64,000 nt of DNA from Noviherbaspirillum pedocola (GCF_016632335.1 NZ_JAEPBG010000001.1:1054001-1118000); one strand, 5' to 3'; positions 35,371 to 44,748 are shown, numbered from the stretch's first letter. Notes: generated from the sequence alone by a model not told the origin. Numbers and translations are program-made.

Positions 35371-37113
35371 GTGGCCTTGATCCGGCAGTCCCCGAAGCGT
35401 GCCGCCTTGTTCGGCTTGTGGATTGCATACCGCGGCGGGCCATCCATGAGGCGCGCAGAATCCGCGAAGAACCCAGTCCGCGTGCTCACGGCATTCCTTC
35501 CATTGTCGTGGCGTGTACCGGCTTGTCAGATCGTTCATGGCGCGAATGGGGCTGGACAGCAGCCAGGCCAGCGCGTCACTGCCGTGGAGAAGCGCGCTGG
35601 CAATCGTGCGCTCCAGCGCGTCGGACGACACAGTCCTGCTCAGCTTCAGCTGGTCGATTTGCCTACAGGACAAGCCCAGCCAGCGCTCCATCTCCGTGAC
35701 GTCGGCACCAATGTCCTTCGCACAGGCTTGGGCCATCCATGTGAAGAGTCCTTCATAGACGCCGGCCGGAGATGAGGTAGCGAATCCGCGCATGCCGCGC
35801 CAGATGGCATGGCATTCGAGCTGCGCAGCCGGAGCGATCGAATACATCAGTTCCAGCAGCATGTCCGGCGCCGTATCCAGAACGGCTTCCGCAATACGTG
35901 CTTGCGAAGGCGCCGGGTTCGCGCCGGCAACGGCATATACCCGGGCGACGAGCTCTACGTGAAGCGCGTTGGTGATATGCGGCCGTGCGAGCGGCTCATC
36001 CAGCAGGTAGGAAACGAACCGGCTCAGACCGACTGCCTCCAGCGCGCCTCGCTGAACCAGGAAATGCAGCATGGCCTGGTCATCGCGTCGCTCACAAGCG
36101 AGGGAAATCGCATCGTCTTCCAAGAGCAGATTCTGGCCCAGCAAGTCCGGCCATCTGTCCAGGAAACGGCCCACCTCCTCGCGACTGCCCATCTGGATGC
36201 GCAGCCCGAAGGCATGGGCAATCTTTTCGCTGCTCGCATCTTCTCCAAGGTCTTCGGGCATGACGGTGCGGCTGACCAGGCTCTCCCTGCCGCAGCGCAC
36301 CAGTTCAACCCTGTCTCCACTAACCCGGCTGGCCCATTTGAAGACGGTCTCCGGATATGGAGAGAAACCACCGCGGAATAGCAGGGATTGGCCATAGCGT
36401 TCGATGACTTCCTGCGTGGCGCGATTGGAGATCACTTCTTCGAGTGCGTCGCCCTCGCCGTACCAAAGCACCGGGATTCCGATCCGCTTGAAAACGTCTT
36501 GCAGTCCGCTGGCTTCGCAGGTTTGCACAATCACCAGGCCATGCCATTGCGGCTGGCCGGCAGGCTGAGCGCCATAGCGAATCCGGTGCAAGATATCCTC
36601 CGTTGGAATTTCCGTGACGAGGTCATCACCCGTCTCGGGATCTTTGCCCCGCTCTTCTTCCATCATGTGCCGTGCATTGTGCATGCGGCCGTGTCCATCG
36701 AGTATCACGATCGGTGCCATGCGCTTGTACGCGTGGATCTTGTCGATGCGCTTCAGGATGCCCGCATGCGGACTTGGCGCCACATAGTCGACACAGATGC
36801 CACTACCCTTCACGGATTGCTTGACCTCCTGGTACAGGGTCGGGTTGATTCCCGTCGACAGGATCGTGATGGCCGGCGCCGGCTTTTCACGCACGCTTGG
36901 ACGCTTCGCTGAAGACGCTGATCTGCCGGGCGTTCGCCTGCTTTTGTCATTGCCAGGGAAGACGTGCGTAATCGCGCTTGTAACGCTGCCGTTGGTGCGG
37001 CCATTCTGGTCATGGAGGGGAGGAATGGTGTTACGGCCCGACACATCGCGGCGCGGCTGTGACGGCGGTACTGGGGAAAAGGGGCTGAGCGCTCCCGGGA
37101 TACGTGGATACAT
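35356..37113 (-). CDS. Caspase-like (clan CD) putative protease, candidate type III effector
   Basis: 585 residues. Residues 1-~78 are Pro/Ser/Arg-rich and disordered. A protease-like core follows: a hydrophobic strand ending PIVILDGHGR (His141 preceded by Gly-Asp) and, 58 residues on, LVIVQTCEAS with Cys199. The HG ... Q-x-C arrangement after two hydrophobic strands is the clan CD (caspase, gingipain, separase) dyad. The remainder (~280-585) is helical with ankyrin-like units. No member was recognised at full length, and activity is inference. A hrp-box-like element lies 31 bases upstream of the ATG, and no second gene follows in an operon. Confidence 0.72.
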   Translation of the reverse strand: MYPRIPGALSPFSPVPPSQPRRDVSGRNTIPPLHDQNGRTNGSVTSAITHVFPGNDKSRRTPGRSASSAKRPSVREKPAPAITILSTGINPTLYQEVKQSVKGSGICVDYVAPSPHAGILKRIDKIHAYKRMAPIVILDGHGRMHNARHMMEEERGKDPETGDDLVTEIPTEDILHRIRYGAQPAGQPQWHGLVIVQTCEASGLQDVFKRIGIPVLWYGEGDALEEVISNRATQEVIERYGQSLLFRGGFSPYPETVFKWASRVSGDRVELVRCGRESLVSRTVMPEDLGEDASSEKIAHAFGLRIQMGSREEVGRFLDRWPDLLGQNLLLEDDAISLACERRDDQAMLHFLVQRGALEAVGLSRFVSYLLDEPLARPHITNALHVELVARVYAVAGANPAPSQARIAEAVLDTAPDMLLELMYSIAPAAQLECHAIWRGMRGFATSSPAGVYEGLFTWMAQACAKDIGADVTEMERWLGLSCRQIDQLKLSRTVSSDALERTIASALLHGSDALAWLLSSPIRAMNDLTSRYTPRQWKECREHADWVLRGFCAPHGWPAAVCNPQAEQGGTLRGLPDQGHDMRH

Positions 37114-37143
37114 TGTTCGATAACCAAATGTGCTGAACCGCGC

Positions 37144-37172
37144 TTTGTATCGATAATCGAATCAATGGTTCC
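37144..37172 (-). promoter_or_regulatory. hrp-box-like promoter of the caspase-like gene
   Basis: On the minus strand GGAACC, 16-nt spacer, ATACAAA. The first half is exact; in the second, A-C and final A of CCACNNA are kept. The promoter-to-start distance of 31 bases equals that of the F-box-like gene. Confidence 0.55.
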
Positions 37173-37360
37173 ATGCATGCAGGACAAAGATGCCGCCTAG
37201 CCGCCGAAGCGCTGCATCGCGTAGCCGGTACGCCGGTTCTTATGGAACAGCCGTGGATGCGCTGGCACTCACGCGCCGGCCGCTGTTATCTGCTGGGATC
37301 GGCGCCCATCCCACTCATTCGATTCATCAGGAGCAAGCCATCTCCAAAGGCTTCGACGCT

Positions 37361-37960
37361 ATGCGACCTCCCATATCTGCCATGTATGCAGCCACCAGAA
37401 TCATCTCGCTGACAACCATTCTTTCCTGCGTACTGCTGCTCGGCAGCGTTGCGGCAATTCTTGCCGACGGTATGCGCGATGACATCGGGGTCAGTGATAT
37501 CGGCATCGTTCTCGGCTCGAAGGTCCTGCCGGATGGCCAATCCTCGGCGCGCCTGCGCGCGCGGCTTGATCGCGCGGCTGAGCTGTATCAGCGAGGCATG
37601 TTCCGGCACATCATCGTCAGCGGAGGCTTCGGAACGGAAGGCTTCAGTGAAGCCGCGCGGATGGCTGACTATCTTTCTATGCACGGCAAGGTGCCGCGCG
37701 CCTCGCTCATCCTCGATGAACATGGCGATACCGCAGCGGACACCGCGCGTAATGCAGCAGCAATCATGCGCAGCCATGGCTATAGGAGCGCGCTCGTCAT
37801 TACCCAATACTTCCATATCAGCCGCAGCCGGTACGCGCTGCGGCGTGAAGGTATTACCGGGGTTCACAGCGCGCATGCGCGCTATGCCGAGGCACGAGAT
37901 GTCTACTCGATTGCACGGGAACTGGTGGCGCTGCCGGCATACTGGCTGCATTCGCCGTAG
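37361..37960 (+). CDS. YdcF/SanA-like DUF218 protein
   Basis: 199 residues. After a hydrophobic N-terminal segment (ISLTTILSCVLLLGSVAAIL) that is a membrane anchor or signal, it has the DUF218 pattern: IVLGSKVLPDG, RLRARLDRAAELYQRG, SGGFGTEGFSEA and ADTARNAAAIM. Family members act in envelope biogenesis or vancomycin-type drug tolerance. The ATG at 37361 has AAAGG upstream; a frame opening at 37190 adds an unlike N-terminus. A bidirectional terminator follows. Confidence 0.82.
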   Translation: MRPPISAMYAATRIISLTTILSCVLLLGSVAAILADGMRDDIGVSDIGIVLGSKVLPDGQSSARLRARLDRAAELYQRGMFRHIIVSGGFGTEGFSEAARMADYLSMHGKVPRASLILDEHGDTAADTARNAAAIMRSHGYRSALVITQYFHISRSRYALRREGITGVHSAHARYAEARDVYSIARELVALPAYWLHSP

Positions 37961-38008
37961 CCACCTTGTTACTGGAGTCCCCGGCAATCTGGCGACGCGG
38001 GACAAGAC

Positions 38009-38041
38009 AAAGCCCACGCCTGTCGCCAGTGCGTGGGCTTT
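38009..38041. terminator. Bidirectional terminator
   Basis: An 11-bp perfect stem (AAAGCCCACGC with GCGTGGGCTTT) and an 11-base loop, with A/T at both stem ends, lying between the convergent DUF218 gene and the glycerate kinase gene. Confidence 0.8.
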
Positions 38042-38061
38042 GCCGTTGGCGGGAAGATGAC

Positions 38062-39324
38062 TCAGAGCACCAGCACCGCCCGGAAGTCATTGACATTGGT
38101 GCGCGTCGGCCCGCTCACCACCAGGTCGCCGAGCGCCGAGAAGAAGCCATAGCCGTCATTGTTTTCCAGCATGGACTTCGCCCGCATGCCCTGTTGGGCG
38201 GCGCGTTCGACCGAATCCGGCGCAAGCAAGGCGCCGGCATTGTCTTCGGAGCCATCGATGCCATCGGTGTCGCAGGCGATCGCATGCACGCCGGGCTCGC
38301 CGTTCAGGGCAATCGCCAGACTCAGCAGGAACTCGGCATTGCGCCCTCCCCGGCCATTGCCGCGCACGGTCACCGTGGTCTCGCCGCCGGACAGAATCAC
38401 GCAGGGCTTGGCGAAAGGCTGGCCGCGTCGCGCGACCTGGCGCGCCAGCGCCGCATGCGCCATGCCGATGTCGCGGGCTTCGCCTTCCATATCATCGGAC
38501 AGGATGTAGGGTGTGATGCCGGCCTTTCTGGCTGCTTCAGCGGCGGCTTCCAGTGCCATCTGCGCGGTCGCCATCACATGGTGGCTGTTGCGCGCGAAAC
38601 GCTCGTCGCCGGGCTTGGGCGTCTCTACCGCGCCGGACTCGAGCAAGGCGCGCACATGCGGCGGCACCTCAATCGCGTATTTCTTCAGCACTGCCAGCGC
38701 ATCGGCGCAGGTCGTCGGATCCGGCAGCGTCGGGCCGCTGGCGATCACGCCTGGATCGTCGCCCGGCACGTCCGAGATCAGCAGCGTCACCACGCGCGCC
38801 GGCGCGCAGGCCAGCGCCAGGCGGCCGCCCTTGATCGCCGACAGGTGCTTGCGCACGCAATTCATTTCGCCGATGTTGGCGCCGCTTTTCAGCAGCGCCT
38901 TGTTGATCGCCTGCTTCTCGGAAAGGCTCACGCCTTCGGCAGGCGCAGCCAGAAGCGCCGAGCCGCCTCCGGAAATCAGGCACAGCACCAGGTCGTCTTC
39001 AGTCATGCCCTGCACCATGTCCAGCATGCGCTGTGCAGCGCGCTGGCCGGCGGCGTCGGGCACCGGGTGTGAAGCTTCGACGACCTCGATGCGCTTGCAA
39101 TCCGCGCCATGGTGATAACGCGTCACCACCAGACCCGACAATTCGCCGGGCCAGTGATCCTCCACCGCCTTGGCCATGGCCGCCGCGCCCTTGCCGGCGC
39201 CGATCACCAGCGTGCGGCCCTTTGGCGGCGCGGGCAGGAAGGCGGGCAGGCATTTTTCCGCGCTGACGGCGCCAAGCGCGGCCTGATACAGGTCAAGGAG
39301 GAAACGGCGGGGATCGAGGCTCAT
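38062..39324 (-). CDS. Glycerate kinase (MOFRL/GckA-TtuD family)
   Basis: 420 residues of the GckA/TtuD type: VIGAGKGAAAMAKAVEDHW near the N-terminus, LCLISGGGSALLAAPAEG and a C-terminal ACDTDGIDGSEDNAG. It phosphorylates glycerate, usually to 2-phosphoglycerate, and so feeds glyoxylate carbon into central metabolism after tartronate-semialdehyde reduction. It is the last gene of the gcl-hyi-glxR set, but a ~160-bp palindromic element separates it from glxR. The ATG at 39324 is preferred; AGGT lies upstream. Confidence 0.92.
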   Translation of the reverse strand: MSLDPRRFLLDLYQAALGAVSAEKCLPAFLPAPPKGRTLVIGAGKGAAAMAKAVEDHWPGELSGLVVTRYHHGADCKRIEVVEASHPVPDAAGQRAAQRMLDMVQGMTEDDLVLCLISGGGSALLAAPAEGVSLSEKQAINKALLKSGANIGEMNCVRKHLSAIKGGRLALACAPARVVTLLISDVPGDDPGVIASGPTLPDPTTCADALAVLKKYAIEVPPHVRALLESGAVETPKPGDERFARNSHHVMATAQMALEAAAEAARKAGITPYILSDDMEGEARDIGMAHAALARQVARRGQPFAKPCVILSGGETTVTVRGNGRGGRNAEFLLSLAIALNGEPGVHAIACDTDGIDGSEDNAGALLAPDSVERAAQQGMRAKSMLENNDGYGFFSALGDLVVSGPTRTNVNDFRAVLVL

Positions 39325-39421
39325 GGGATTACCTATGGAATGTCGGAAACGATGCCGGGCCGGCAGATCCACTGCGCGGCCCGGCGTCTTGCTGCGGGAT
39401 GTCGAGTCTACACGAGGGCTC

Positions 39422-39583
39422 TAGAGCGTGTTCGGCCTGACTGGACTCAACGAGGCCGAGGCGGATTGCCGTCGGAACAAGGCGCGGCGACGAGCCGTAC
39501 CGGAAGTACGGCGAGGAGGCGCAACGCAGTGCCGGCGGCAATCCGGCCGGCATCGTGAGGCTAGGCAGGCCGAATACGCTCTA
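39422..39583. repeat. Palindromic MITE-like element
   Basis: The ends are inverted copies: TAGAGCGTGTTCGGCCTG at the left and its complement with one change at the right (39566-39583). The inner part is also an imperfect palindrome (CGGATTGCCG near 39463 with CGGCAATCCG near 39536; CCGTACCGGAAGTACGG at the centre). No coding frame. It lies between glxR and the glycerate kinase gene; the glxR stop codon (39581-39583) is formed by its right end. Structure is that of a mobile or REP-like palindromic unit. Confidence 0.7.
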
Positions 39584-40468
39584 ACCCTTGGCGATCTCGT
39601 GGTTCGACATCATCTCGATCGCGCGGCACAGCGCCGAATGGTCCAGCCCGCTCATGCCGTGCGCGGCGCAGGAATTCATCAACTCCTGCGCGGCCGCGGT
39701 GTTGGGCAGCGACACACCCAGCGTCTTGGCGCCCTGCAGCGCCAGGTTCAAATCCTTCTGGTGCAGCTCGATGCGGAAGCCCGGGTTGAAGGTGCGCTTG
39801 ACCATGCGCTCGCCGTGCACTTCCAGGATGCGCGAGGAAGCGAAGCCGCCCATCAGCGCCTGGCGTACCTTGGCCGGATCGGCGCCGGCTTTCGATGCAA
39901 ACAGCAGCGCTTCGGCCACGGCCTGGATGTTGAGCGCGACGATGATCTGGTTCGCGACCTTGGTGGTCTGGCCGTCGCCATTGCCGCCGACCAGGGTGAT
40001 GTTCTTGCCCATCAACTGGAACAGCGGCAGCACCTTGTCAAAGGCTTCCTGCGAGCCGCCGACCATGATGGTGAGCGAAGCGGCCTTCGCGCCGACTTCA
40101 CCGCCGGATACCGGCGCATCGAGGTATTCCGCGCCCTGCGACTTGATCTTGTCGGCGAAGCGCTTGGTCTCGATCGGCGAGATCGAGCTCATGTCGACGA
40201 CGATCTTGCCCGGCGACAGGCCTTCAGCGACGCCGCCCTTGTCGAACAGCACCGCCTCCACATGCGGCGTGTCCGGCACCATCACGATGATGATATCGGC
40301 GCGCTTGGCCACTTCCGCGCCCGAGGTGCAGACGGTGGCGCCGCCCTCGATCAGGTCGCCCGGCGGATTCCTGCGGTCATGCAGGTACAGCTTGTGTCCG
40401 CCGTTCTGCAGATTCAATGCCATGGGCGCGCCCATGATGCCCAGTCCGATGAAACCGATATTTGCCAC
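39581..40468 (-). CDS. glxR: 2-hydroxy-3-oxopropionate (tartronate semialdehyde) reductase
   Basis: 295 residues of the beta-hydroxyacid dehydrogenase family: IGFIGLGIMGAPMALNL cofactor loop, DAPVSGGEVGAKAASLTIMVGG substrate site and the catalytic Lys in NQIIVALNIQ context. It reduces tartronate semialdehyde, made by Gcl, to glycerate with NAD(P)H. The start is GTG at 40468 with AAGGAGAG 5 bases upstream; the longer ATG frame gives a foreign N-terminus. The last residues are AKG followed by TAG, which lies in the palindromic element. Confidence 0.94.
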   Translation of the reverse strand: MANIGFIGLGIMGAPMALNLQNGGHKLYLHDRRNPPGDLIEGGATVCTSGAEVAKRADIIIVMVPDTPHVEAVLFDKGGVAEGLSPGKIVVDMSSISPIETKRFADKIKSQGAEYLDAPVSGGEVGAKAASLTIMVGGSQEAFDKVLPLFQLMGKNITLVGGNGDGQTTKVANQIIVALNIQAVAEALLFASKAGADPAKVRQALMGGFASSRILEVHGERMVKRTFNPGFRIELHQKDLNLALQGAKTLGVSLPNTAAAQELMNSCAAHGMSGLDHSALCRAIEMMSNHEIAKG

Positions 40469-40505
40469 GTAACTCTCCTTCAATGATGTTCGTTGATGCG
40501 CCGGC

Positions 40506-41288
40506 TCAAGCCAGCCCGTGCGCCGCGATCCAGCCCAGGCCGTCGACGGTATTGGTCTTCGGCTTGTATTCGCAGCCGACCCAGCCGTCATAGCCCATCG
40601 CATCGAGCTGCGACAGCACATTGCGGTAATTGATCTCGCCGGTGCCCGGCTCGAAGCGGCCCGGGTTGTCGGCCAGCTGCACATGCGCAATCAGCGGCAG
40701 GTTCGCCTTGATGGTGTTGAGCAGTTCGCCTTCCATGCGCTGCATGTGATAGATGTCGTATTGCAGGAAGACATTGTCCGAGCCGGTCTGGCGGATGATG
40801 TCCGCGCCCTGCGCGGTGCGCGAGACGAAGAAGCCCGGGATGTCGAAGGTATTGATCGGCTCGATCAGCAGGCGGATGCCCACGGCCTTGAGCTTGTCCG
40901 CCGCAAAGCGCAGGTTTTCCACCAGGGTGAGTTGCGCGGTGTCGCGCGCCACGCCGGTCGGCGCGATGCCGACCAGGCAGTTGACCTGCTTGACCTTCAA
41001 TGCGGTCGCATACGCGATCGCGCGGTCCACGCCTTCGCGGAATTCATTGATGCGGTCCGGATGGCAGGCAATGCCGCGCTCGCCGGCTTCCCAATTGCCC
41101 GCGGGCAGGTTGTGCAGCACCAGCTGCAATCCATACTGCTCGAGCTTTTCTGCGATCTGCTGCGCTTCGAAGGCATATGGGAACAGGAACTCCACGCCCT
41201 TGAAGCCGGCCTTGGCGGCGGCTTCGAAGCGGTCCATAAAACCATGCTCGGTGAAGAGCATGGTCAGGTTTGCTGCAAGTTTCGTCAT
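40506..41288 (-). CDS. hyi: Hydroxypyruvate isomerase
   Basis: 260 residues of the xylose-isomerase-like TIM barrel family. The Hyi N-terminus LAANLTMLFTEHGFMDRF and motifs LIEPINTFDIPGFFVS and HVQLADNPGRFEPGTGEIN give the metal-binding acidic and His residues. It interconverts hydroxypyruvate and tartronate semialdehyde. It lies 26 bases from gcl and 37 from glxR in one operon. Confidence 0.94.
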   Translation of the reverse strand: MTKLAANLTMLFTEHGFMDRFEAAAKAGFKGVEFLFPYAFEAQQIAEKLEQYGLQLVLHNLPAGNWEAGERGIACHPDRINEFREGVDRAIAYATALKVKQVNCLVGIAPTGVARDTAQLTLVENLRFAADKLKAVGIRLLIEPINTFDIPGFFVSRTAQGADIIRQTGSDNVFLQYDIYHMQRMEGELLNTIKANLPLIAHVQLADNPGRFEPGTGEINYRNVLSQLDAMGYDGWVGCEYKPKTNTVDGLGWIAAHGLA

Positions 41289-41314
41289 GGTTGTCTCTAG
41301 GTTTCTCTTGTTGC

Positions 41315-43090
41315 TCAGTCCAGCAGCACCGCGGAAGTCGGCGCATGCGCACGCTCGGTGGCGAGCTCTTCGAACTCATTGACGTTGTTGATCTCGGTTC
41401 CCATCGCGATGTTGGTCACACGCTCCAGGATGATCTCCACCACCACCGGCACCTTGTACTGATCCATCAGCTCCTTGGCCCTGACGAAAGCCGGCGCGAT
41501 GTCGTCCGGCTGGGTCACGCGCAGCGCCTTGCAGCCCAGGCCTTCGACCACGGCCACATGGTCCACGCCATAGCCGTTGAGTTCCGGCGCATTGATGTTT
41601 TCAAAGGACAGCTGCACGCAGTAGTCCATGTCGAAATTGCGCTGCGCCTGGCGGATCAGTCCGAGGTACGAATTGTTCACCACCACATGGATGTATGGCA
41701 ACTTGAATTGCGCGCCGACTGCGAGCTCCTCAATCATGAACTGGAAGTCATAGTCGCCCGAGATCGCCACGACCTTGCGCGCCGGATCGGCGGCGCACAC
41801 GCCCAGCGCTGCAGGAATGGTCCAGCCCAGCGGACCGGCCTGGCCGCAGTTGATCCAGTTGCGCGCCTTGTAGACGTGCAGGAATTGCGCGGCGGCGATC
41901 TGCGACAGGCCGATGGTGCTGACGTAGCAGGTGTCGCGATCAAAAACGCGGTTCATCTCTTCATACACGCGCTGCGGTTTGATGGGCGCCTGTTCGAAGT
42001 GGGTCTTGCGCTGCATCGTGCGTTTGCGCTGCTGGCATTGCTCGACCCAGGCGTTGCGGTCCTTGAGCTTGCCGGCGGCCTTCCATTCCTTCGCCACTTC
42101 GATGAACAGCTTCAGCGCGGCGCCGGCGTCGGACACGATGCCGAAATCCGGGCCGAATACGCGGCCGATCTGGGTCGGCTCGATGTCGACGTGCACGAAT
42201 TTGCGGCCCTTGGTGAAGACTTCGACCGAACCGGTATGGCGGTTGGCCCAGCGGTTGCCGATGCCCAGCACGAAGTCGGACTCGAGCATCGTCGCATTGC
42301 CGTAGCGATGGCTGGTCTGCAGACCCACCATGCCGGCCATCAGGCGGTGGTCATCAGGAATCGTGCCCCAGGCCATCAGCGTCGGGATCACCGGCACCCC
42401 CGTGAGTTCGGCGAACTCGACCAGCAGGTCCTGCGCATTCGCATTGATGATGCCGCCGCCGGCGGTGATCAGCGGACGCTCGGCTTCGTTGAGCATGGTC
42501 AGCGCTTTCTCGATCTGCTTGCGGGTCGCCTTCGGCTTGTAGGCTTCGAGCGGCTCATAGGTGTCCGGATCGAATTCGATCTCGGCGACCTGCACGTCGA
42601 ACGGCAGATCGATCAGGACAGGGCCCGGACGGCCGGAACGCATGATGTGGAAAGCCTGCTGAAAAACGCGCGGCACCAGCGCCGGTTCACGCACGGTGAC
42701 GGCCCACTTGGTGACCGGCTTGGCGATCGATTCGATATCAACAGCCTGGAAATCTTCCTTGTGCAGGCGGGCGCGCGGCGCCTGGCCGGTAATGCAGAGA
42801 ATAGGTATCGAATCGGCTTGCGCGGAATACAGACCGGTGATCATGTCGGTGCCGGCCGGGCCGGAAGTGCCGATACACACACCGATATTGCCGGCGTTGG
42901 CGCGGGTGTAGCCCTCGGCCATGTGCGAAGCGCCTTCGACGTGTCGCGCCAGGTGATGCTTGATGGAACCCTGCTTCTTCATTGCAGCATAGAACGGGTT
43001 GATCGCCGCGCCGGGCACGCCGAAAGCCTGGGTGATGCCTTCTTTCTCCAGTACATACGCTGCAGCTTGCGCCGCGGTCATCTTAGCCAT
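41315..43090 (-). CDS. gcl: Glyoxylate carboligase (tartronate-semialdehyde synthase)
   Basis: 591 residues closely following E. coli Gcl. [16 protein letters not shown] opens the ThDP-enzyme fold, and the usual catalytic Glu is replaced by Val51 in [14 protein letters not shown], the hallmark of this enzyme. The C-terminal ThDP site reads [18 protein letters not shown]. It joins two glyoxylates to tartronate semialdehyde with CO2 release. It heads the gcl-hyi-glxR operon, with a divergent LysR gene. The ATG at 43090 matches the family start; the frame opening at 43222 does not. Confidence 0.97.
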   Translation of the reverse strand: MAKMTAAQAAAYVLEKEGITQAFGVPGAAINPFYAAMKKQGSIKHHLARHVEGASHMAEGYTRANAGNIGVCIGTSGPAGTDMITGLYSAQADSIPILCITGQAPRARLHKEDFQAVDIESIAKPVTKWAVTVREPALVPRVFQQAFHIMRSGRPGPVLIDLPFDVQVAEIEFDPDTYEPLEAYKPKATRKQIEKALTMLNEAERPLITAGGGIINANAQDLLVEFAELTGVPVIPTLMAWGTIPDDHRLMAGMVGLQTSHRYGNATMLESDFVLGIGNRWANRHTGSVEVFTKGRKFVHVDIEPTQIGRVFGPDFGIVSDAGAALKLFIEVAKEWKAAGKLKDRNAWVEQCQQRKRTMQRKTHFEQAPIKPQRVYEEMNRVFDRDTCYVSTIGLSQIAAAQFLHVYKARNWINCGQAGPLGWTIPAALGVCAADPARKVVAISGDYDFQFMIEELAVGAQFKLPYIHVVVNNSYLGLIRQAQRNFDMDYCVQLSFENINAPELNGYGVDHVAVVEGLGCKALRVTQPDDIAPAFVRAKELMDQYKVPVVVEIILERVTNIAMGTEINNVNEFEELATERAHAPTSAVLLD

Positions 43091-43195
43091 GATGCTGTCT
43101 CCGATTTGAGTGATACGAGATGGTGGGTATGGAATGAGGTGCATGGTATCGGCAAAGGCGGGCCGCGATAAGACGACAAAACATCGCTTTACTCG

Positions 43196-43208
43196 ATACT
43201 CACGGTAT
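43196..43208. promoter_or_regulatory. LysR-type operator candidate between gcl and lysR
   Basis: ATAC-TCACG-GTAT, a dyad with a 5-base centre, lies in the divergent gcl/lysR interval; a second GTAT/ATAC pair (43111 and 43132 region) is nearby. Typical place for autoregulation and gcl control. Confidence 0.45.
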
Positions 43209-43311
43209 GGAAAAATCCGCACCGCCTGCGCTTTCGAACATGCAGAATGTCAACAACGAATGCACAGCGGCGCCGACACGGCGCACAGGCTCGCGAGGAG
43301 ACCACCCGTTC

Positions 43312-44220
43312 ATGGACAAGCTCAAACAAATTGAAACCTTCATCGATGTCGCCGAGAAGGGCTCGCTGGCGCGCGCGGCGCTGGCGATGGACATCACCCC
43401 GGCGATGCTGGGCCGGCGCATCGATGCGCTGGAAAAGCGGCTCGGCGTGAAGCTGATGCACCGGACCACGCGGCATCTGACGCTGACCGAGGAAGGCACT
43501 GCCTATCTCGATCAATGCGTGCGGCTCGTCGGCGACCTTGCACGCGCCGAGCAAATGATTTCCGAAGGCAGGTATCGCGCCACCGGCCACCTCGTGGTCT
43601 CGGCCCCGGCCGCCTTCGGCCGCAAGCATGTTGCGCCGCATGCGCCCGGCTTCGTCAAGGCCAATCCGGAAGTCAGAATTTCATTCAATCTCACCGACCA
43701 GGTGGTGGACCTGGTGCGCGAAGGCTATGACATCGGCATTCGCATCGGCGGCAGCATCGATCCGAATTTTGTCGCGATCAAGCTCGCCAGCAACCGCCGC
43801 GTGGTTTGCGCCACGCCCGAGTATCTCGAGCGGCATGGCACGCCGACCACGCTTGATGATCTGGCCAAGCACAACTGCCTGGCCTTCAATCTGCAGGGCG
43901 GCCAGCAGCGCGGCTGGTACTTCCAGAAGGAGGGCAAGCAGGTCGCGGTGCGGGTGCATGGCAATCTCGATTGCAACGACGGCGAACTGCTGCACAGCTG
44001 GGCCAGCGAAGGCCTGGGCCTGGCCTGGCGCTCGACCTGGGAAATCCAGTCGCAGCTTGCCGAAGGCAAGCTGGTGACGGTGCTGGATGAATTCGCGCTG
44101 CCCGATTACGACATCATGGCGGTGTACCCGCGGCAAAGGCATTTGCCGGCGCGCGTGCGTCTCTTCATTGACATGCTCAAGCAGACCTTTGCCGAGCCGG
44201 GATACTGGCTCAGAAGCTGA
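43312..44220 (+). CDS. LysR-family regulator, probably of gcl
   Basis: 302 residues from [17 protein letters not shown]. The N-terminal winged helix (~1-65) includes [20 protein letters not shown], followed by a substrate-binding domain of the CrgA/DsdC-like class ([20 protein letters not shown]). It probably senses glyoxylate or a relative and controls the divergent gcl operon. An ATG at 43207 would overlap the ATAC-N5-GTAT site, so 43312 (GAGGAG upstream) is preferred. Confidence 0.85.
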   Translation: MDKLKQIETFIDVAEKGSLARAALAMDITPAMLGRRIDALEKRLGVKLMHRTTRHLTLTEEGTAYLDQCVRLVGDLARAEQMISEGRYRATGHLVVSAPAAFGRKHVAPHAPGFVKANPEVRISFNLTDQVVDLVREGYDIGIRIGGSIDPNFVAIKLASNRRVVCATPEYLERHGTPTTLDDLAKHNCLAFNLQGGQQRGWYFQKEGKQVAVRVHGNLDCNDGELLHSWASEGLGLAWRSTWEIQSQLAEGKLVTVLDEFALPDYDIMAVYPRQRHLPARVRLFIDMLKQTFAEPGYWLRS

Positions 44221-44333
44221 GCGTTTTTCCGTTTGGTGGCCACGGCGGCGTCGGGGCTTCGTTGCGGTCAACGCGGCACAGCGCAGAACGCGCTCCAATA
44301 TGGTGCGCGCATCGCGCTTTTTCTTTTTCCATC

Positions 44334-44651
44334 ATGAACTGGATAGTGCTCGTCATTGCCGGCCTGTGCGAGGTCGGCTGGGCCATCGGCCTGAAATACA
44401 CCGAAGGATTCACCCGTTTCTGGCCCAGTGTCGGCACCGTGGCCGCGATGCTGGTCAGCGTCGCGCTGCTCGGCGTGGCGATGCGCTCGCTGCCGGTGGG
44501 GACGTCCTATGCGATCTGGGTGGGCATTGGCGCGGTGGGCACCGTTGTGCTTGGCATCGTGCTGTTCGGCGAGGCGGCGAACGCCGGCAAGCTGGTGAGC
44601 GTGGGCTTCATCATCGCGGGGATTGCGGGATTGAAGCTGGCGGGAGATTGA
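44334..44651 (+). CDS. SMR-family exporter, SugE/Gdx-like
   Basis: 105 residues with four hydrophobic helices. [21 protein letters not shown] places the essential Glu13 with the Trp/Gly context of the Gdx/SugE branch rather than EmrE. Gdx exporters remove guanidinium in exchange for H+ in characterised bacteria. No guanidine riboswitch could be confirmed upstream. It is a single gene between lysR and a palindromic repeat. Confidence 0.88.
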   Translation: MNWIVLVIAGLCEVGWAIGLKYTEGFTRFWPSVGTVAAMLVSVALLGVAMRSLPVGTSYAIWVGIGAVGTVVLGIVLFGEAANAGKLVSVGFIIAGIAGLKLAGD

Positions 44652-44662
44652 CAAGCAGAATC

Positions 44663-44729
44663 GTAGGGTGGGCGCAGCCCACGCGCCCCGGTTACTCAAC
44701 CGCAGACCGCGTGGGCTGCGCCCACCCTA
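44663..44729. repeat. Palindromic repeat, copy 1
   Basis: GTAGGGTGGGCGCAGCC, CACGC, a 20+-base variable centre, then the complement GCGTGGG CTGCGCCCACCCTA. Close copies are at 47146-47210 and 62580-62648. It is a repetitive extragenic palindrome; with copy 2 it flanks the malic enzyme gene. Confidence 0.85.
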
Positions 44730-44748
44730 TGCATTACGAATTACACGC

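Noticed and set aside
37113-37190. HrpB-type hrpII box (TTCG-N16-TTCG) before the caspase-like gene
   Set aside because: TTCG occurs but the spacing to the next TTC is about 20 and lacks the last G; the GGAACC-type box fits better.
44221-44333. Possible guanidine riboswitch before the SugE/Gdx-like gene
   Set aside because: GC hairpins exist, but I could not match the conserved ACGR loops or a ykkC-type core.
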